Assembly (NCBI GenBank): GCA_009774655.1
Contig: VSOD01000264.1
Coordinates: 1-5,965 of the forward strand
Reading direction: 5' to 3'
Origin: Lachnospiraceae bacterium
GTDB taxonomy: Bacteria > Bacillota_A > Clostridia > Lachnospirales > Lachnospiraceae
DNA length: 5,965 nt
Below are positions 5,841 to 5,965 of the stretch, piece after piece. The notes beneath the pieces were generated by a model. The model did not search any database and was not told where the DNA came from. It saw only the letters and a program-made list of their open reading frames with translations. Made by a program: the position numbers and the translations under genes. The number at the start of each line of letters is the position of its first letter. Positions within the stretch are counted from its first letter, which is position 1.

Positions 5841-5965
5841 ATGTTAGAGAGAGTTATCGAGATTATTCAGGAGCAGTTAAATTTAGAAGGAGCCCTTTCG
5901 CTGTATGAAAAGGAGGAACCGCGGGGAGAGTATGTGCTGGTGATCGAGGGCAAGAGCCTTTTGCA
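5841..5965 (+). CDS. acpP: Acyl carrier protein, N-terminal fragment; 3' part is a probable false join
   Basis: The first 16 codons (5841-5888) read MLERVIEIIQEQLNLE, the typical first helix of a bacterial acyl carrier protein, the small carrier that holds growing acyl chains on a phosphopantetheine arm. Strong upstream promoters, a good ribosome site and a FabT-like palindrome fit a fatty-acid gene. From 5889 the frame continues into 77 bases copied exactly from rsmI (GALSLYEKEEPRGEYV and onward). It therefore never reaches the DSLD motif that carries the prosthetic group. The frame stays open to the window edge only because the copied segment happens to be in phase. I regard 5841-5888 as true acpP and 5889-5965 as not belonging to it. 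ACP identity from 16 residues is good but not certain. Confidence 0.7.
   Translation, partial: MLERVIEIIQEQLNLEGALSLYEKEEPRGEYVLVIEGKSLL
5889..5965 (+). repeat. Terminal copy of the 77-base rsmI segment, likely assembly artefact
   Basis: All 77 bases match 5492-5568, and the base before the repeat differs (A at 5888, G at 5491), so the left edge is exact. The right edge is the window end. The length equals a common final k-mer size in de Bruijn assemblers, and the copy interrupts acpP after codon 16. A genuine partial duplication is possible but less likely. Confidence 0.9.

Noticed and set aside
5492..5965. Reading the 397-base spacing as a circular element or a mobile duplication
   Set aside because: There are no terminal inverted repeats, recombinase gene or target-site duplications, and the repeat ends exactly at the sequence end, which points to an assembly join.

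Overview
The window is a stretch of ordinary bacterial chromosome, most likely from an anaerobic member of the Bacillota, class Clostridia and plausibly Lachnospiraceae. This rests on the gene order (yaaR-type gene, holB, ricT, tRNA1(Val) methyltransferase, rsmI, then acpP), on strong AGGAGG-type ribosome binding sites, and on a moderately GC-rich, purine-biased coding strand. The species cannot be named from this sequence alone. All supported genes are on the + strand.

Layout. Positions 1-140 hold the C-terminal end of a YaaR (DUF327) protein. It is followed by holB (clamp-loader delta prime subunit, 280-1269), ricT (PSP1-domain partner of RNase Y, 1320-2234), a TrmN6-type tRNA adenine methyltransferase (about 2300-3049), a secreted lipoprotein with a DUF4015 putative glycosyl-hydrolase barrel (3163-4803), and rsmI (16S rRNA C1402 ribose methyltransferase, 4889-5731). 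A 109-base intergenic region then carries two near-consensus tandem sigma-A-type promoters and a palindrome TTTGA-ATG-TCAAA resembling a FabT-type fatty-acid-synthesis operator. It leads into the first 16 codons of acpP (acyl carrier protein).

How the genes fit together. The block from yaaR to rsmI is the conserved Firmicutes tmk-yaaQ-yaaR-holB-yaaT-yabA-yabB-yazA-yabC neighbourhood of Bacillus subtilis: replication, RNA-decay control, tRNA modification and rRNA modification. Two Bacillus members, yabA and yazA, are missing here. The DUF4015 lipoprotein sits where yazA would be. acpP starts a new transcription unit, probably regulated by lipid status.

The most important observation concerns data quality. 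The last 77 bases of the window (5889-5965) are an exact copy of an internal part of rsmI (5492-5568), joined in frame after codon 16 of acpP. A perfect repeat of exactly 77 bases ending at the sequence end is what a de Bruijn-graph assembler with k=77 would leave at a false join. The apparent ACP-RsmI fusion should therefore be treated as an artefact until shown otherwise. I found no CRISPR array, mobile element, tRNA or rRNA gene, and no convincing new biological system. The best biological leads are the acpP control region and the DUF4015 lipoprotein with its tandem-repeat tail.
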